IMG/VR virus record: IMGVR_UViG_3300033978_000217
Span: 1 to 64,000 of that record
Reading direction: 5' to 3' (one strand)
Source of the DNA: a virus
DNA: 64,000 nt
The translations under genes and the position numbers were made by a program. Shown in pieces: positions 43,911-51,425 of this stretch. The notes beneath the pieces are model-generated. The model was not told the DNA's origin. It saw only the letters and a list, made by a program, of their open reading frames with translations, and made no database searches. Numbering within the stretch: the first letter of the stretch is position 1; each line of letters begins with the position of its first letter.

Positions 43911-44130
43911 TGTTTCTTGTGTCGGTTCTCTCTATAGATGACTTTATGTTCTTCCAATCGACAAGGTCTTGCTCCTCGAAAATCATCTTTCCATGAAACA
44001 AAGACATCATCCTCTTAACCTTAGCCGGATCAAACTCTGGTCTGAATATCTTCAAAGCGTTTCTCGGATTTATGTCTTTCTCGGCAAAATAGGTGAGCCA
44101 ATTTGCTCTATACTTGTGTTTCGATTTCAT
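43891..44130 (-). CDS. Unrecognised small protein
   Basis: 79 residues, overlapping both neighbours by 20 and 23 bases. Contains HKYRANWLTYFAEKDINPRN and a predicted helix-turn pattern (FDPAKVKRMMSLFHGKMIF), perhaps a small DNA-binding unit. No family recognised. Confidence 0.55.
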   Translation of the reverse strand: MKSKHKYRANWLTYFAEKDINPRNALKIFRPEFDPAKVKRMMSLFHGKMIFEEQDLVDWKNIKSSIERTDTRNNGKIFS

Positions 44131-44401
44131 GCTTTAAGCGTTCAATTTTCTCTCTAAATTCCTCCACCTCATCGCAGTATTCGAGTATCGAATTGATGAC
44201 CTTCATGACCTTCTCCTGGTCTCTGATTGGCTTCTTTCTGCCCACAATGTCGCTCATCCAACGCTGTCCGTTACCACACTTATGGTTGATATAAGCCATG
44301 TTTAACACATCGGCATGAGACCTGCACGTCTTAATAAAGGACATCAGTAGGGAATCTCCAATAACCTTTTTCTGCGGCTTATTTTCTTGCGTATTGTTCA
44401 A
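44108..44401 (-). CDS. Unrecognised small helical protein, first gene of the recombination unit
   Basis: 97 residues. Polar N-terminus, a segment NMAYINHKCGNGQRWMSDIV with one cysteine-histidine pair, and a C-terminal coiled-coil-like helix (EFREKIERLKHEIETQV). It is the promoter-proximal gene of the leftward unit that runs through recT, the exonuclease, spanins and RusA-like gene. Function unknown. Confidence 0.58.
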   Translation of the reverse strand: MNNTQENKPQKKVIGDSLLMSFIKTCRSHADVLNMAYINHKCGNGQRWMSDIVGRKKPIRDQEKVMKVINSILEYCDEVEEFREKIERLKHEIETQV

Positions 44402-44445
44402 ACTATTGTTATGGTGTAAAATGTGTGCGAGAAGTTTTTACAAAC

Positions 44446-44475
44446 CAAATGTACTATAAATGCCAATAAAATCAA
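44446..44475 (-). promoter_or_regulatory. Promoter of the recombination unit
   Basis: Reverse-strand TACATTTG (44453-44446) with TTTTG ending 19 bp upstream (44473-44477). The start codon at 44401 follows 44 bases later. Confidence 0.65.
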
Positions 44476-44607
44476 AACGCCGCATCGTCTGACTTGTCAC
44501 AGAAAGTGATAGTAGTTTTTCTGAAAACGCCGGGGGATCAGGCGAAATTATGATCAGGAGGACCAGGATCAATTCAAATAAGCACTAACCCTCTGAAAAT
44601 TAGGCAC

Positions 44608-44642
44608 AAAAAAAAAGGATGCTGAATTAACAACATCCTTTT
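44608..44642 (-). terminator. Terminator of the acidic-protein operon
   Basis: Read leftward: AAAAGGATG (44642-44634), a 12-base loop, CATCCTTTT, and an uninterrupted T run to 44608. It is 18 bases after the stop of the gene at 44660. Confidence 0.85.
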
Positions 44643-44659
44643 AAGATTTTCCGTAGTGG

Positions 44660-44809
44660 TTATTGCAGGTTACCTATCGTGTATACAATCGGCAGTATGG
44701 TCATCGTGCCTAACATTAGTGGTATTGAATGTGTCATCCACGCTATGAAGAAGAGGATGATTCCGAGAATGCCTAGCACCGTCAAGATGATGTCAATTGT
44801 CCTTCTCAT
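44660..44809 (-). CDS. 49-residue two-helix membrane protein
   Basis: Starts at the ATG at 44809, overlapping the upstream stop in ATGA. After MRRT come two hydrophobic helices (IDIILTVLGILGIILFFIAW; LMLGTMTILPIVYTIG) separated by MTHSIP. Last gene of the leftward operon. Small hydrophobic phage proteins of this type can block superinfection or alter membrane state; no specific function is assigned. Confidence 0.7.
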   Translation of the reverse strand: MRRTIDIILTVLGILGIILFFIAWMTHSIPLMLGTMTILPIVYTIGNLQ

Positions 44810-45024
44810 ATTTCCACCAATGATATGTCTTCCCCAGCAATTCTGATTGCCGTCCAAATGTGGTGCATTGTTCCTTCGTTAGTCAAGGCAATGTTCAATA
44901 CATCTTGCGCTTCCTCATCAGAGCAGTCAAAAATATCTTGAACATCTTCTACGCTCCAAAGGTTATCTACGAAGTAACCATTCTTTCTAAGCGTCTCTTT
45001 CGCTTGTTTGATTTCGTTTGTCAT
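44806..45024 (-). CDS. Small acidic protein, operon member
   Basis: 72 residues. Helical with EIKQAKETLRKNGYF, then VEDVQDIFDCSDEEAQDVLN and a C-terminal TMHHIWTAIRIAGEDISL. The 'D-V-L-x-x-A-L-x-N-E' and following WxxI part resemble short phage proteins of unknown role found in many Bacteroidetes phages. Four-base overlap with the membrane-protein gene downstream. Confidence 0.6.
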   Translation of the reverse strand: MTNEIKQAKETLRKNGYFVDNLWSVEDVQDIFDCSDEEAQDVLNIALTNEGTMHHIWTAIRIAGEDISLVEI

Positions 45025-45032
45025 CTCTTTTA

Positions 45033-45476
45033 TTATTTAAGGTCATTAATCAATTCTATATCTTCGGGAGAGTACTCTTGTTCGTTATCCCAATCCCCAT
45101 CCCAGTGTTCGCATATGTATTGCGGAATTAAGGCACATCCGTCAAACAATTGCTCTACTGATATGTCTGCTCTGCCGAATGTCTCTATTTGCTCAACCAT
45201 TGCATTACCGAAATCTCTTATCTCGGATGCATCAGAGAAATACCAATCAAGGAATTTAGATGCCTTGATTACATTCAAGGTCTTCATTCGAATTGGTTTC
45301 TCTTCCGAGTAATCTGATATCGTCTCGGGAAGTTGACAAAGTTTAGTGATGCTCTTCAAGTCTTCGAAGACTTCTGAATCCTCGCTGAATAGTTTTTGTT
45401 CAGTCAAGTTGATCAGGACTTGCAATGCAAGTTGATTGATAATTTGCAAATGTTTTTGCGTGATTTCTTTCTCCAT
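45033..45476 (-). CDS. Acidic helical protein, operon member
   Basis: 147 residues, mainly helical (KHLQIINQLALQVLINLTEQ; DWYFSDASEIRDFGNAMVEQ) with an acidic tail HWDGDWDNEQEYSPEDIELI. Net charge is strongly negative. No family recognised. Eight bases separate it from the gene after it; the leader carries the AAACAATG form seen throughout this operon. Confidence 0.58.
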   Translation of the reverse strand: MEKEITQKHLQIINQLALQVLINLTEQKLFSEDSEVFEDLKSITKLCQLPETISDYSEEKPIRMKTLNVIKASKFLDWYFSDASEIRDFGNAMVEQIETFGRADISVEQLFDGCALIPQYICEHWDGDWDNEQEYSPEDIELINDLK

Positions 45477-45485
45477 TGTTTTAAA

Positions 45486-45971
45486 TTATTTATTGATTTC
45501 GATTAATGTTCCGTCCGCTTGTTCTTCGTAGTAGTAGTCACTATCTTCAATGTCCCATTCAGTATAGTAGTACTCGTCTTGGGCATAGGCTTCTTCTAGA
45601 AGAAATTCGTCAGATAGTTCGTTGTACTCGTCAACATTTCGGTCTCTTAACCACTTAATCAAGTCAGATGTGTTCACGAAGTATGCTTCTCCATCGTTGC
45701 AACAATATCCTCTATCCATCCCCTTCCCAGTTGCAGAATCTTTTCTCGCCCACTTGATTTTTACATCTTTGAGCATATTGTATTGCTCCAAGGTAAGTTC
45801 CATATAGTTCGCCCATCCTTGTGCTTCCTCTAGCAATGTGTTTGGATGTTCAGACGAATCGTAAACATATAAACCACCTTCTCCTAGGGATATCATTTGA
45901 ACAACGGTGTTATGGTCATTGTCCCACATATGACTAACTACTTCCTCTCCGAATAAATAATAGAATTTCAT
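45486..45971 (-). CDS. Highly acidic, tyrosine-rich protein, operon member
   Basis: 161 residues with an extreme C-terminus: from about 118 on, most residues are D, E or Y (LSDEFLLEEAYAQDEYYYTE, then WDIEDSDYYYEEQ). The N-terminal 110 residues are a mixed alpha/beta domain (KFYYLFGEEVVSHMWDNDHN) with RGYCCNDGEAYFVNTSDLI. The charge and aromatic pattern could mimic DNA, as in anti-restriction proteins; this is inference from composition only. Confidence 0.58.
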   Translation of the reverse strand: MKFYYLFGEEVVSHMWDNDHNTVVQMISLGEGGLYVYDSSEHPNTLLEEAQGWANYMELTLEQYNMLKDVKIKWARKDSATGKGMDRGYCCNDGEAYFVNTSDLIKWLRDRNVDEYNELSDEFLLEEAYAQDEYYYTEWDIEDSDYYYEEQADGTLIEINK

Positions 45972-45983
45972 TGTTTTATGTTT

Positions 45984-46394
45984 TTAGTTGTTTGGATTTA
46001 ATGCGTTACCTAGGATTGCGAAGAGAGATTCGTTCTGCTCTCCTTCAGTCAGTTTTAATTTGATTACTCTCTCTGCGTAGAAGATGTGATGACGATTGTA
46101 CAAGTCAATCAATCCTTTTCTCCAAAGAGAGATGTCTGGGATAGTTGCTCTAAAGTAAAAGCCGTTGACCATCTTGCAGAGAACATCCGTATAGATTGCT
46201 TCCTCCGTAATCTCAAAATCGTCTTGGTTATAGTCTGCTCCAATGTGGGCATTCAATGAGAGCAAAAGCTCGTCCATCGAATTGAATTCCTCGTGTCTCT
46301 CAATTGAATGAGATTCTACTTGTTGTTGTTCACCATGCTCGTAAGAGTCTAGTGTTGTGATGCACGAATGACGTGTGATTCTAAATTTTTCCAT
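45984..46394 (-). CDS. Acidic protein, operon member
   Basis: 136 residues with beta-rich N-terminus (KFRITRHSCITTLDSYEHGE), acidic middle (NQDDFEITEEAIYTDVLCKM) and a helix DLYNRHHIFYAERVIKLKL. Leader TTTTATACAATGG-like A/T-rich. No family recognised. Confidence 0.57.
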   Translation of the reverse strand: MEKFRITRHSCITTLDSYEHGEQQQVESHSIERHEEFNSMDELLLSLNAHIGADYNQDDFEITEEAIYTDVLCKMVNGFYFRATIPDISLWRKGLIDLYNRHHIFYAERVIKLKLTEGEQNESLFAILGNALNPNN

Positions 46395-46415
46395 TGTTTC
46401 TGATTGTTTTATATA

Positions 46416-46937
46416 TTATAATATTTTGTTTCTTACTTGTTCTATAAAATATTTATCTGAACAAAGTGATTGGATGTCGCTAAATTTTTGTTTACTTCCA
46501 AGATATTGGTATGACAATCCGCTAGGAATACTAGAGCAATTTCCGTATTCATCCTCAATTATTGTATCCGCACGTTTATATACATCAATAGTTATGTGAT
46601 TTTCGTGATGACCAATTAATTTACTTTCTGTTCTACCTATCAAAATACTATTGCATTCGTAGTGACGATTCTCTTTTCCCATCTTTTGAATTACTGCAAA
46701 AGGCAAGTCTTTTTCCAATAAGGAGATGATTCGATAAACTTCTGCTTCGGCAAGTTTATTCCAATTCTCTTTTGCAATTAGGACATTTGCTTCGAATTCT
46801 TTTTTCTTTCGATTCAACATCTGCAATTCGTCTGCATTGATTAGATTGAAAGATTTTGATGTGCTGAACTGCTCGTTTACTTTAGCGAATGAATCTGACA
46901 TATTCGCAATGATTTGTTGTTGTTGTTTTGTCAACAT
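46416..46937 (-). CDS. Unrecognised protein, operon member
   Basis: 173 residues. N-terminal helix with glutamines (LTKQQQQIIANMSDSFAKVN), a coiled-coil-like stretch (LQMLNRKKKEFEANVLIAKE), then a mixed domain with HYECNSILIGRTESKLIGHH. Less acidic than its neighbours. No family recognised; it may bind a host protein or be a nuclease inhibitor, but nothing in the sequence decides. Confidence 0.57.
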   Translation of the reverse strand: MLTKQQQQIIANMSDSFAKVNEQFSTSKSFNLINADELQMLNRKKKEFEANVLIAKENWNKLAEAEVYRIISLLEKDLPFAVIQKMGKENRHYECNSILIGRTESKLIGHHENHITIDVYKRADTIIEDEYGNCSSIPSGLSYQYLGSKQKFSDIQSLCSDKYFIEQVRNKIL

Positions 46938-46966
46938 AATTACTAGTTTTAAATTTATTGATTTGA

Positions 46967-47287
46967 TTAAATGAATGTACCGTTACCTAAATTATCGAAT
47001 GTCTCGCTCTCCGAGAATGATAGTAAAGAGGAATCTTGGATGTGTTCTTCTTCCTCTAGGAATACCAAGAATGTCTCGCATTCGAATTCAACATTCTCTC
47101 GCGTTTGTCCATACCGAAATGACTCGTCCTTCGAATAATATCCGTCAATCCAAATGATGACGAATGTCTTGTCATCCAAAACGAAGTCCCTATCCAATTC
47201 GATGTGACCAGTTCTTTGGTCATTTAGATAATCGCCTAGGATGACTTGCACCCTAGCGATTTCGTTTGTATTCAGTTCGATGTTCAT
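46967..47287 (-). CDS. Acidic protein, operon member
   Basis: 106 residues from the ATG at 47287, two bases after the upstream stop; an ATG at 47314 would overlap that gene by 26 bases. Beta-rich with DKTFVIIWIDGYYSKDESFR and an acidic stretch VFLEEEEHIQDSS. The N-terminal NEIARVQVILGDYLNDQRTG looks like a helix-capped fold. Function unknown. Confidence 0.57.
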   Translation of the reverse strand: MNIELNTNEIARVQVILGDYLNDQRTGHIELDRDFVLDDKTFVIIWIDGYYSKDESFRYGQTRENVEFECETFLVFLEEEEHIQDSSLLSFSESETFDNLGNGTFI

Positions 47288-47288
47288 A

Positions 47289-48347
47289 TTATTTATCAAA
47301 TTTGTATTCGTCATTTGTGATGTCGGTAATTACTTTAATGTTGTGTGAGTAGAAAAGTTCGTCAGCAAGGTAATCATCGTCACCATCTGCTGACTTGCGA
47401 AGAAGGTCAAACAAGAACTTTGCTTGTCCGTTAGCCAAGGCAAGTCTCTCAAGCAATTCCTCTTTGCTGATATCCTCCTCGTGAATGACTGACCAAATTG
47501 CATCGTCAACATTCATCTTCTTCGCTAATACCTTTTCAGTAAGCTCTAGGTTAGGCAAGAAGAATTCTTTTTTCAAATCGTAGTGAGGATTTAAATCGTC
47601 ACCTTGGAAGTAGTTGACTGCAACAACATCGTTATCGTTTTCATCTCTCCATTCAGATATCCATCTATCTGACTCTTGAACAAATCTCCATTCGTGATTA
47701 ACCTTAACAAAACGATTCTGATTCACATTGTATATATTATCATTCTCACAATCCCAAACACAAATCTCCTCGTCTCTATTGAACGCTTCCGTATAGGTGC
47801 AATCGTGTTGGAAGATTCTACCTTTCCAATCGAATGTCAAACCGTCCCCATCCACAATCATCAGATAGTCTCCGATGGTGAACTTCTCCCCTTTCGGCAT
47901 CATCTCTTTTAGATTGTCGAATATCTCAACCCAATTGATTCTATTGAAAGCAATCAGTCCAAATATGTTAGCCAATGTCCCTCTTTCGAATGTGTCGTAT
48001 CTGAAGAAGTTAGATAGTTCAAGCGGACTATTTTTCGTGCGGATATTACTGAAGGCAGTCTCCAAAACATCTCTATCGTTGTGGATATGAGAAATCATTG
48101 TGTATGTCTCAAGGTTAGTGTATCCGTTAACCGTTTTGTCTCCCCCAGTCGAATTGGATTCCTCAACTTTCATCGTGTTAATCAATTCTTCGATGTCTCG
48201 TTGTGCTAGACTGCATTCGTGTTGCATACTTCCCCCTTCTTCAATCTCATCAATTGCTAGTTGGACAAAGTCCCAAATTTCTTCTTTCAATGTTGGATTT
48301 TCGTTAGCCATTTTCAGCGCGTACTTTTTTAATTCAGATAAATTCAT
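47289..48347 (-). CDS. Large acidic protein with an NGYTNLETY motif
   Basis: 352 residues, the largest of the operon. Residues 70-90 read NGYTNLETYTMISHIHNDRD, a variant of the 'G-[WY]-x-N-x-E-T-[WY]' motif shared by many phage and plasmid proteins (the DUF7249 type). The middle is D/N/W-rich (DGDGLTFDWKGRIFQHDC; HEWRFVQESDRWISEWRDEN) and the C-terminal 100 residues are helical. Role unknown; such motif proteins are frequent in early, host-takeover regions. Confidence 0.62.
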   Translation of the reverse strand: MNLSELKKYALKMANENPTLKEEIWDFVQLAIDEIEEGGSMQHECSLAQRDIEELINTMKVEESNSTGGDKTVNGYTNLETYTMISHIHNDRDVLETAFSNIRTKNSPLELSNFFRYDTFERGTLANIFGLIAFNRINWVEIFDNLKEMMPKGEKFTIGDYLMIVDGDGLTFDWKGRIFQHDCTYTEAFNRDEEICVWDCENDNIYNVNQNRFVKVNHEWRFVQESDRWISEWRDENDNDVVAVNYFQGDDLNPHYDLKKEFFLPNLELTEKVLAKKMNVDDAIWSVIHEEDISKEELLERLALANGQAKFLFDLLRKSADGDDDYLADELFYSHNIKVITDITNDEYKFDK

Positions 48348-48384
48348 TTTCTTAAAGTTTTAAAATTATTGATTTTGATTTTGA

Positions 48385-48660
48385 TTAGTTTTCTTCCTCT
48401 TCATAAGATGCGAATCCGAGATCCACAAGAACATCTAGTATGCAAGTCTCGTTGACTTCTAGAATCTCTGCAATGTCTCTTACTTCCATATCGTAAAGCA
48501 TAAACATATTGCAGTCCCTCTGATAGTTCTGGAATTCGTTCTCTAGATAGTCTCTAACTGACTTCTCTTGCTGATAATCCATACGCATAATTCTGCGATT
48601 GATGTCTGAACAAATGTCATTAACGGCATTCGTTACATTGTCTTGATGTGTTGTCTTCAT
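48385..48660 (-). CDS. Small acidic helical protein, operon member
   Basis: 91 residues, helical; AVNDICSDINRRIMRMDYQQ, then VRDIAEILEVNETCILDVLV, which resembles a helix-turn-helix (I-A-x-x-L-x-V-x-x-x-x-I-x-x-x-L). It could be a small regulator, though the overall charge is negative. Function otherwise unknown. Confidence 0.58.
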   Translation of the reverse strand: MKTTHQDNVTNAVNDICSDINRRIMRMDYQQEKSVRDYLENEFQNYQRDCNMFMLYDMEVRDIAEILEVNETCILDVLVDLGFASYEEEEN

Positions 48661-48672
48661 TTTATTAAAGGA

Positions 48673-49281
48673 TTAAAGGATTGAATTAGAAAGTCTCAAT
48701 TTTGATTTTGCTCCAAGTCTATCTATAGAGCGAAGGTAGGATAGTAAAAAGTCAACGTCTTCGTGCGGAAGTGTTGTGAAAATACCGTCAAAACGTAAGT
48801 CAGCAACGTACTCATCGTCACATTCCCAAACAACGTCTCCGTTGCAGTCTTCAACGTAGCAGAAATACCTTCCGTTGACTTCTTCAATCTCGCTCACAAC
48901 AAGCACGAATGAATTGTAGTCTTTCTCCTCTCCGATATCAGATGCAGTCCAATAGGCATTCCATTCTTCAAGTTCGTCTTCATGGACTAGCCATAAGTCT
49001 CCGTTCTCCTCTTGCGTGAGATAGAATAGTTCGTTGGTAGATTCTCTACGAATCTCGTTGTAATGAGAAAGGATGTCGCTCCAATTCTCCCAATAGAATT
49101 CGTTGTCTTGTCCTTTAGCAAGTTCGTTCAACATCTGAACTAATACTAAACTAGTGGACGTGAAACGATATGAATGCAGATTCTCGTTCAACATATCCTC
49201 TGCGAATTCTTGTGGGATGTAAGTCCCTCTATGACCATCTAGAAGGAAGATGGATTTCTGAAGTGAAAGTGTACTTTTCAT
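48673..49281 (-). CDS. Acidic tryptophan-rich protein, operon member
   Basis: 202 residues. Rich in W, Y, D and E (NEFYWENWSDILSHYNEIRR; VHEDELEEWNAYWTASDIGE; YVEDCNGDVVWECDDEYVAD). Alternating acidic and aromatic residues along predicted strands would suit a DNA-mimic or a protein-inhibitor, as inference. Its leader contains one copy of a 38-base element repeated at 50183-50221. Confidence 0.58.
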   Translation of the reverse strand: MKSTLSLQKSIFLLDGHRGTYIPQEFAEDMLNENLHSYRFTSTSLVLVQMLNELAKGQDNEFYWENWSDILSHYNEIRRESTNELFYLTQEENGDLWLVHEDELEEWNAYWTASDIGEEKDYNSFVLVVSEIEEVNGRYFCYVEDCNGDVVWECDDEYVADLRFDGIFTTLPHEDVDFLLSYLRSIDRLGAKSKLRLSNSIL

Positions 49282-49305
49282 TGTCTTGATTTTATTGATT
49301 TATAT

Positions 49306-49343
49306 ATTCCCCAGTTAAAGTGTATTTTGAAAATTTTAATGTC
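49306..49343 (-). repeat. Leader element copy A
   Basis: Plus-strand ATTCCCCAG, AAAG, ATTTTGAAA and TTTT blocks in the same order and spacing as copy B. It lies 25 bases upstream of the gene at 48673-49281 and covers the 3' end of the gene at 49336. Confidence 0.75.
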
Positions 49344-49524
49344 CTCTCTCCAATGTATACGAATTGTAAGCGACATCGCAGAGAATCAGTTTCTCGTTAG
49401 TCTTGAAGTCAATTGCTCCTTGCGTCTCTCCGTACTCATATGAAACGGATGTTGGTTTAAGTTCTCTCTTTAGGCATTCAGCGTTAAAGATGTCTTGGTC
49501 TAAAAAATAAATGTGTGCGTACAT
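49336..49524 (-). CDS. Small protein, operon member
   Basis: 62 residues (MYAHIYFLDQDIFNAECLKR, then YGETQGAIDFKTNEKLILCD), a small beta-rich fold with two cysteines. Its last codons are part of the conserved leader element copy A. Function unknown. Confidence 0.57.
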   Translation of the reverse strand: MYAHIYFLDQDIFNAECLKRELKPTSVSYEYGETQGAIDFKTNEKLILCDVAYNSYTLERGH

Positions 49525-49542
49525 TGTCTGAAAATTATTAGT

Positions 49543-49707
49543 TTATGAATTGATTGATTTGGTTATCTCTTCGGAGATGATGTCTTGAACTTCGAATTCT
49601 GACTCATCTTCACTATCTATGCAATTAGGCACAAAACCTAGTTCAACAAGTCTATCAGTTATGCGGATTGCAATGTCTCTGATTTCGTCTTCAGTAAATT
49701 TCTTCAT
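49543..49707 (-). CDS. 54-residue acidic protein, operon member
   Basis: Starts at the ATG at 49707 with an ACAATG leader and ends at 49543. It begins MKKFTEDEIRDIAIRITDRL and continues with FVPNCIDSEDESEFEVQDII: two helices around an acidic link. Coding is supported by the matching leader, by filling an otherwise empty gap and by typical residue use. Function unknown. Confidence 0.58.
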   Translation of the reverse strand: MKKFTEDEIRDIAIRITDRLVELGFVPNCIDSEDESEFEVQDIISEEITKSINS

Positions 49708-49717
49708 TGTCTTATGA

Positions 49718-50149
49718 TTATTTGTTTAGTGAATGAAATTCGATTGTCTCAATTAGGTATTCTCTCTCGTCCTCTCTCACATATTCCCAATCTCCGTTAC
49801 CATTGTCGAAGGACTCGCATATTTCAGCAAGTTGACCAATTGAAGTCACTTCTCCCCAACACCATCCGCAATCGAATGCGTAATGTCTCTCTCCGTTAAC
49901 ATCGAAGTAAACACCACTACTGATAACTACCTTCTCCCCATCGTACATCTCATACAATACACCATCCTCGAACGATAGGATTGATTCCGAGTCTTCGTTT
50001 TGGAACATCCAATCTTGGTCGAATATCTTCTTAATCGTTGTCTCGCTGAAGTAAGGGACTGACCATCCGTTCCAATACATATTTGAACTATAACCTACGA
50101 AGGTGAAGTCGGTGTTTCCACCATCAATTGAAAATACTGCTTTTTTCAT
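49718..50149 (-). CDS. Acidic tryptophan-rich protein, operon member
   Basis: 143 residues (MKKAVFSIDGGNTDFTFVGY at the start; YAFDCGWCWGEVTSIGQLAE in the second half). The opening 'F-S-I-D-G-G-N-T' recalls the phosphate-1 loop of actin-like/ASKHA ATPases, but no second motif supports that, so it may be chance. Strongly acidic. Leader contains copy B of the repeated element. Confidence 0.57.
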   Translation of the reverse strand: MKKAVFSIDGGNTDFTFVGYSSNMYWNGWSVPYFSETTIKKIFDQDWMFQNEDSESILSFEDGVLYEMYDGEKVVISSGVYFDVNGERHYAFDCGWCWGEVTSIGQLAEICESFDNGNGDWEYVREDEREYLIETIEFHSLNK

Positions 50150-50182
50150 TGTCTTAAATTGTTAAATTATTAGTGTTTACGC

Positions 50183-50221
50183 ATTCCCCAGGAAAAGCGC
50201 ATTTTGAAATTTTTGATTGTC
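50183..50221 (-). repeat. Leader element copy B
   Basis: Same blocks as copy A (49306-49343): ATTCCCCAG, AAAAG, ATTTTGAAA, TTTT, TGTC, with few changes over 39 bases. It lies 34 bases upstream of the start at 50149. Confidence 0.75.
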
Positions 50222-50227
50222 TTTTCT

Positions 50228-50386
50228 TTACTTTTTCAGTCTTACGATTAAGATGATTGCTGATGCAAGGAACACAACGAATGCTCCAAAACACAAGTAA
50301 ACATTTTGTAGGCACATTGAGATTAAGATGACAAGTGTGCTATAAATCATTAAGAAGAATAGAACGATTTCGATTTTTTTAAGCAT
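50228..50386 (-). CDS. 52-residue two-helix membrane protein, first in the operon
   Basis: Starts at the ATG at 50386. MLKK is followed by IEIVLFFLMIYSTLVILISM and, after CLQNVY, by GAFVVFLASAIILIV, ending RLKK. Two membrane helices with positive ends inside. It opens the leftward operon that ends with another small membrane protein. Function unknown. Confidence 0.65.
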   Translation of the reverse strand: MLKKIEIVLFFLMIYSTLVILISMCLQNVYLCFGAFVVFLASAIILIVRLKK

Positions 50387-51123
50387 TTGATTTATGTATT
50401 AAGTTTAGCAGAATGTGTAGACTCGAACTACACGATGCATATTGTATATACACCTCTCCAAGCATTCTAGAATGTGTTAGTGTTACGTCAACAAAGGCAT
50501 ACTTTCCATATGTTATTCCCTTGGTTCTCGCTGATGCGATTCAATCTATGATGTCAAAGAACTACGGACTTTATACGCTTTTCCGTTATGTGCGTCCCAA
50601 CTTTACAACTTTCACTTCCTCTATTAAGTTTTTACTCCGTTCGTATATTCTACTCGTTGTACTCAAGGATGTTGGTTTCGCCTCTTACTATTAATATCAG
50701 TTTGAATATTGCTCTCTATAATTCACGCGATAGATATTCCCATATGTATGCGCTTATAACTATTCAGTTGCGGAGCAAAACCAATCTTTCAATTTTCGTA
50801 ATTCCCGTTGGAATCGGATACAAACATCGTTATAATTTTTAGATGAAATTCACATAATTGCAACAAATTTCATCATTCTTGGAATCCTAAAGGTAAAAGC
50901 CTGAAAATTAGCATTTTAACCCACAAAAAAAAGTGTGCATTTTGACTGTCGGAGTGCATTTTCAAAGGAAATTGACCATATGAAAGGCATAAAAAGGATT
51001 TAGGATGCACCATAAATTCTCCGCTTATTTGATGTGAAATTGTGCTGAATGAATTGTTGGTTGAATTGTGCCTATATGAAATGTTGCTGACCTTTCGACA
51101 AATGCCTTGTGTGAGTTACGAAC

Positions 51124-51206
51124 ATAGTTACTAACAACGGAAGCGGAGATGGTGCTAGTTAAATTGAGGGACATATGCAATAGGTTTGCTGAATAGTTAC
51201 TAACAA
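51124..51206 (+). repeat. Perfect 14-base direct repeat
   Basis: ATAGTTACTAACAA at 51124-51137 and 51193-51206. Confidence 0.85.
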
Positions 51207-51369
51207 AGTTATTCACATATAATATTACGGCACGACTGCTGACCTTACGCGATTCGTGACGGCAGTAGAGCAACGATATTGTGCTGACCATAGTAAACCA
51301 TCACTATTCGAATTGCGTTGAATTTTGCCTATTGTATGGAAGCGAGGGAAGGAATCGAATTGCTGAAAG

Positions 51370-51425
51370 CCTGATCGATTAGGTTTCGCCTGGCGGGTGG
51401 GGTCGCAAATCCTGATCTCCTGATC
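51370..51425. repeat. CCTGATC cluster
   Basis: CCTGATC at 51370-51376, 51411-51417 and 51419-51425; the reverse form GATCAGG is at 51674-51680 and twice at 44536-44558. A 16-base GGGTGG-x-GTCGCAAA word occurs at 51395-51410 and 51638-51653. Confidence 0.7.

Larger units (their letters stand above)
44402..44659. other. 258-base non-coding region between two leftward units
   Basis: Holds the promoter for the recombination unit (44446-44475), a GC-rich patch with two GATCAGG (44536-44542, 44552-44558) and GACCAGG (44561-44567), the sequence CTGAAAATTAG (44593-44603), and the terminator of the acidic-protein operon. Several of these words recur at 50.9-51.7 kb. Confidence 0.7.

Noticed and set aside
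44402-44659. CRISPR-like short repeats in the GATCAGG patch
   Set aside because: Repeat units are seven bases and unevenly spaced; no spacer-repeat periodicity and no cas genes.
49718-50149. Actin/ASKHA-like ATPase from FSIDGGNT
   Set aside because: Only one short motif; no second phosphate or adenosine motif.
50413-50842. Two plus-strand open frames (93 and 84 codons) in the repeat region
   Set aside because: They overlap each other, have no promoter or leader of the local type, odd composition, and lie across palindromes and the tRNA-like hairpin; judged chance frames in non-coding DNA.
51025-51291. Minus-strand 88-codon frame across the TGCTGA array
   Set aside because: The repeated peptide look comes from the DNA repeats; no start context and no family.
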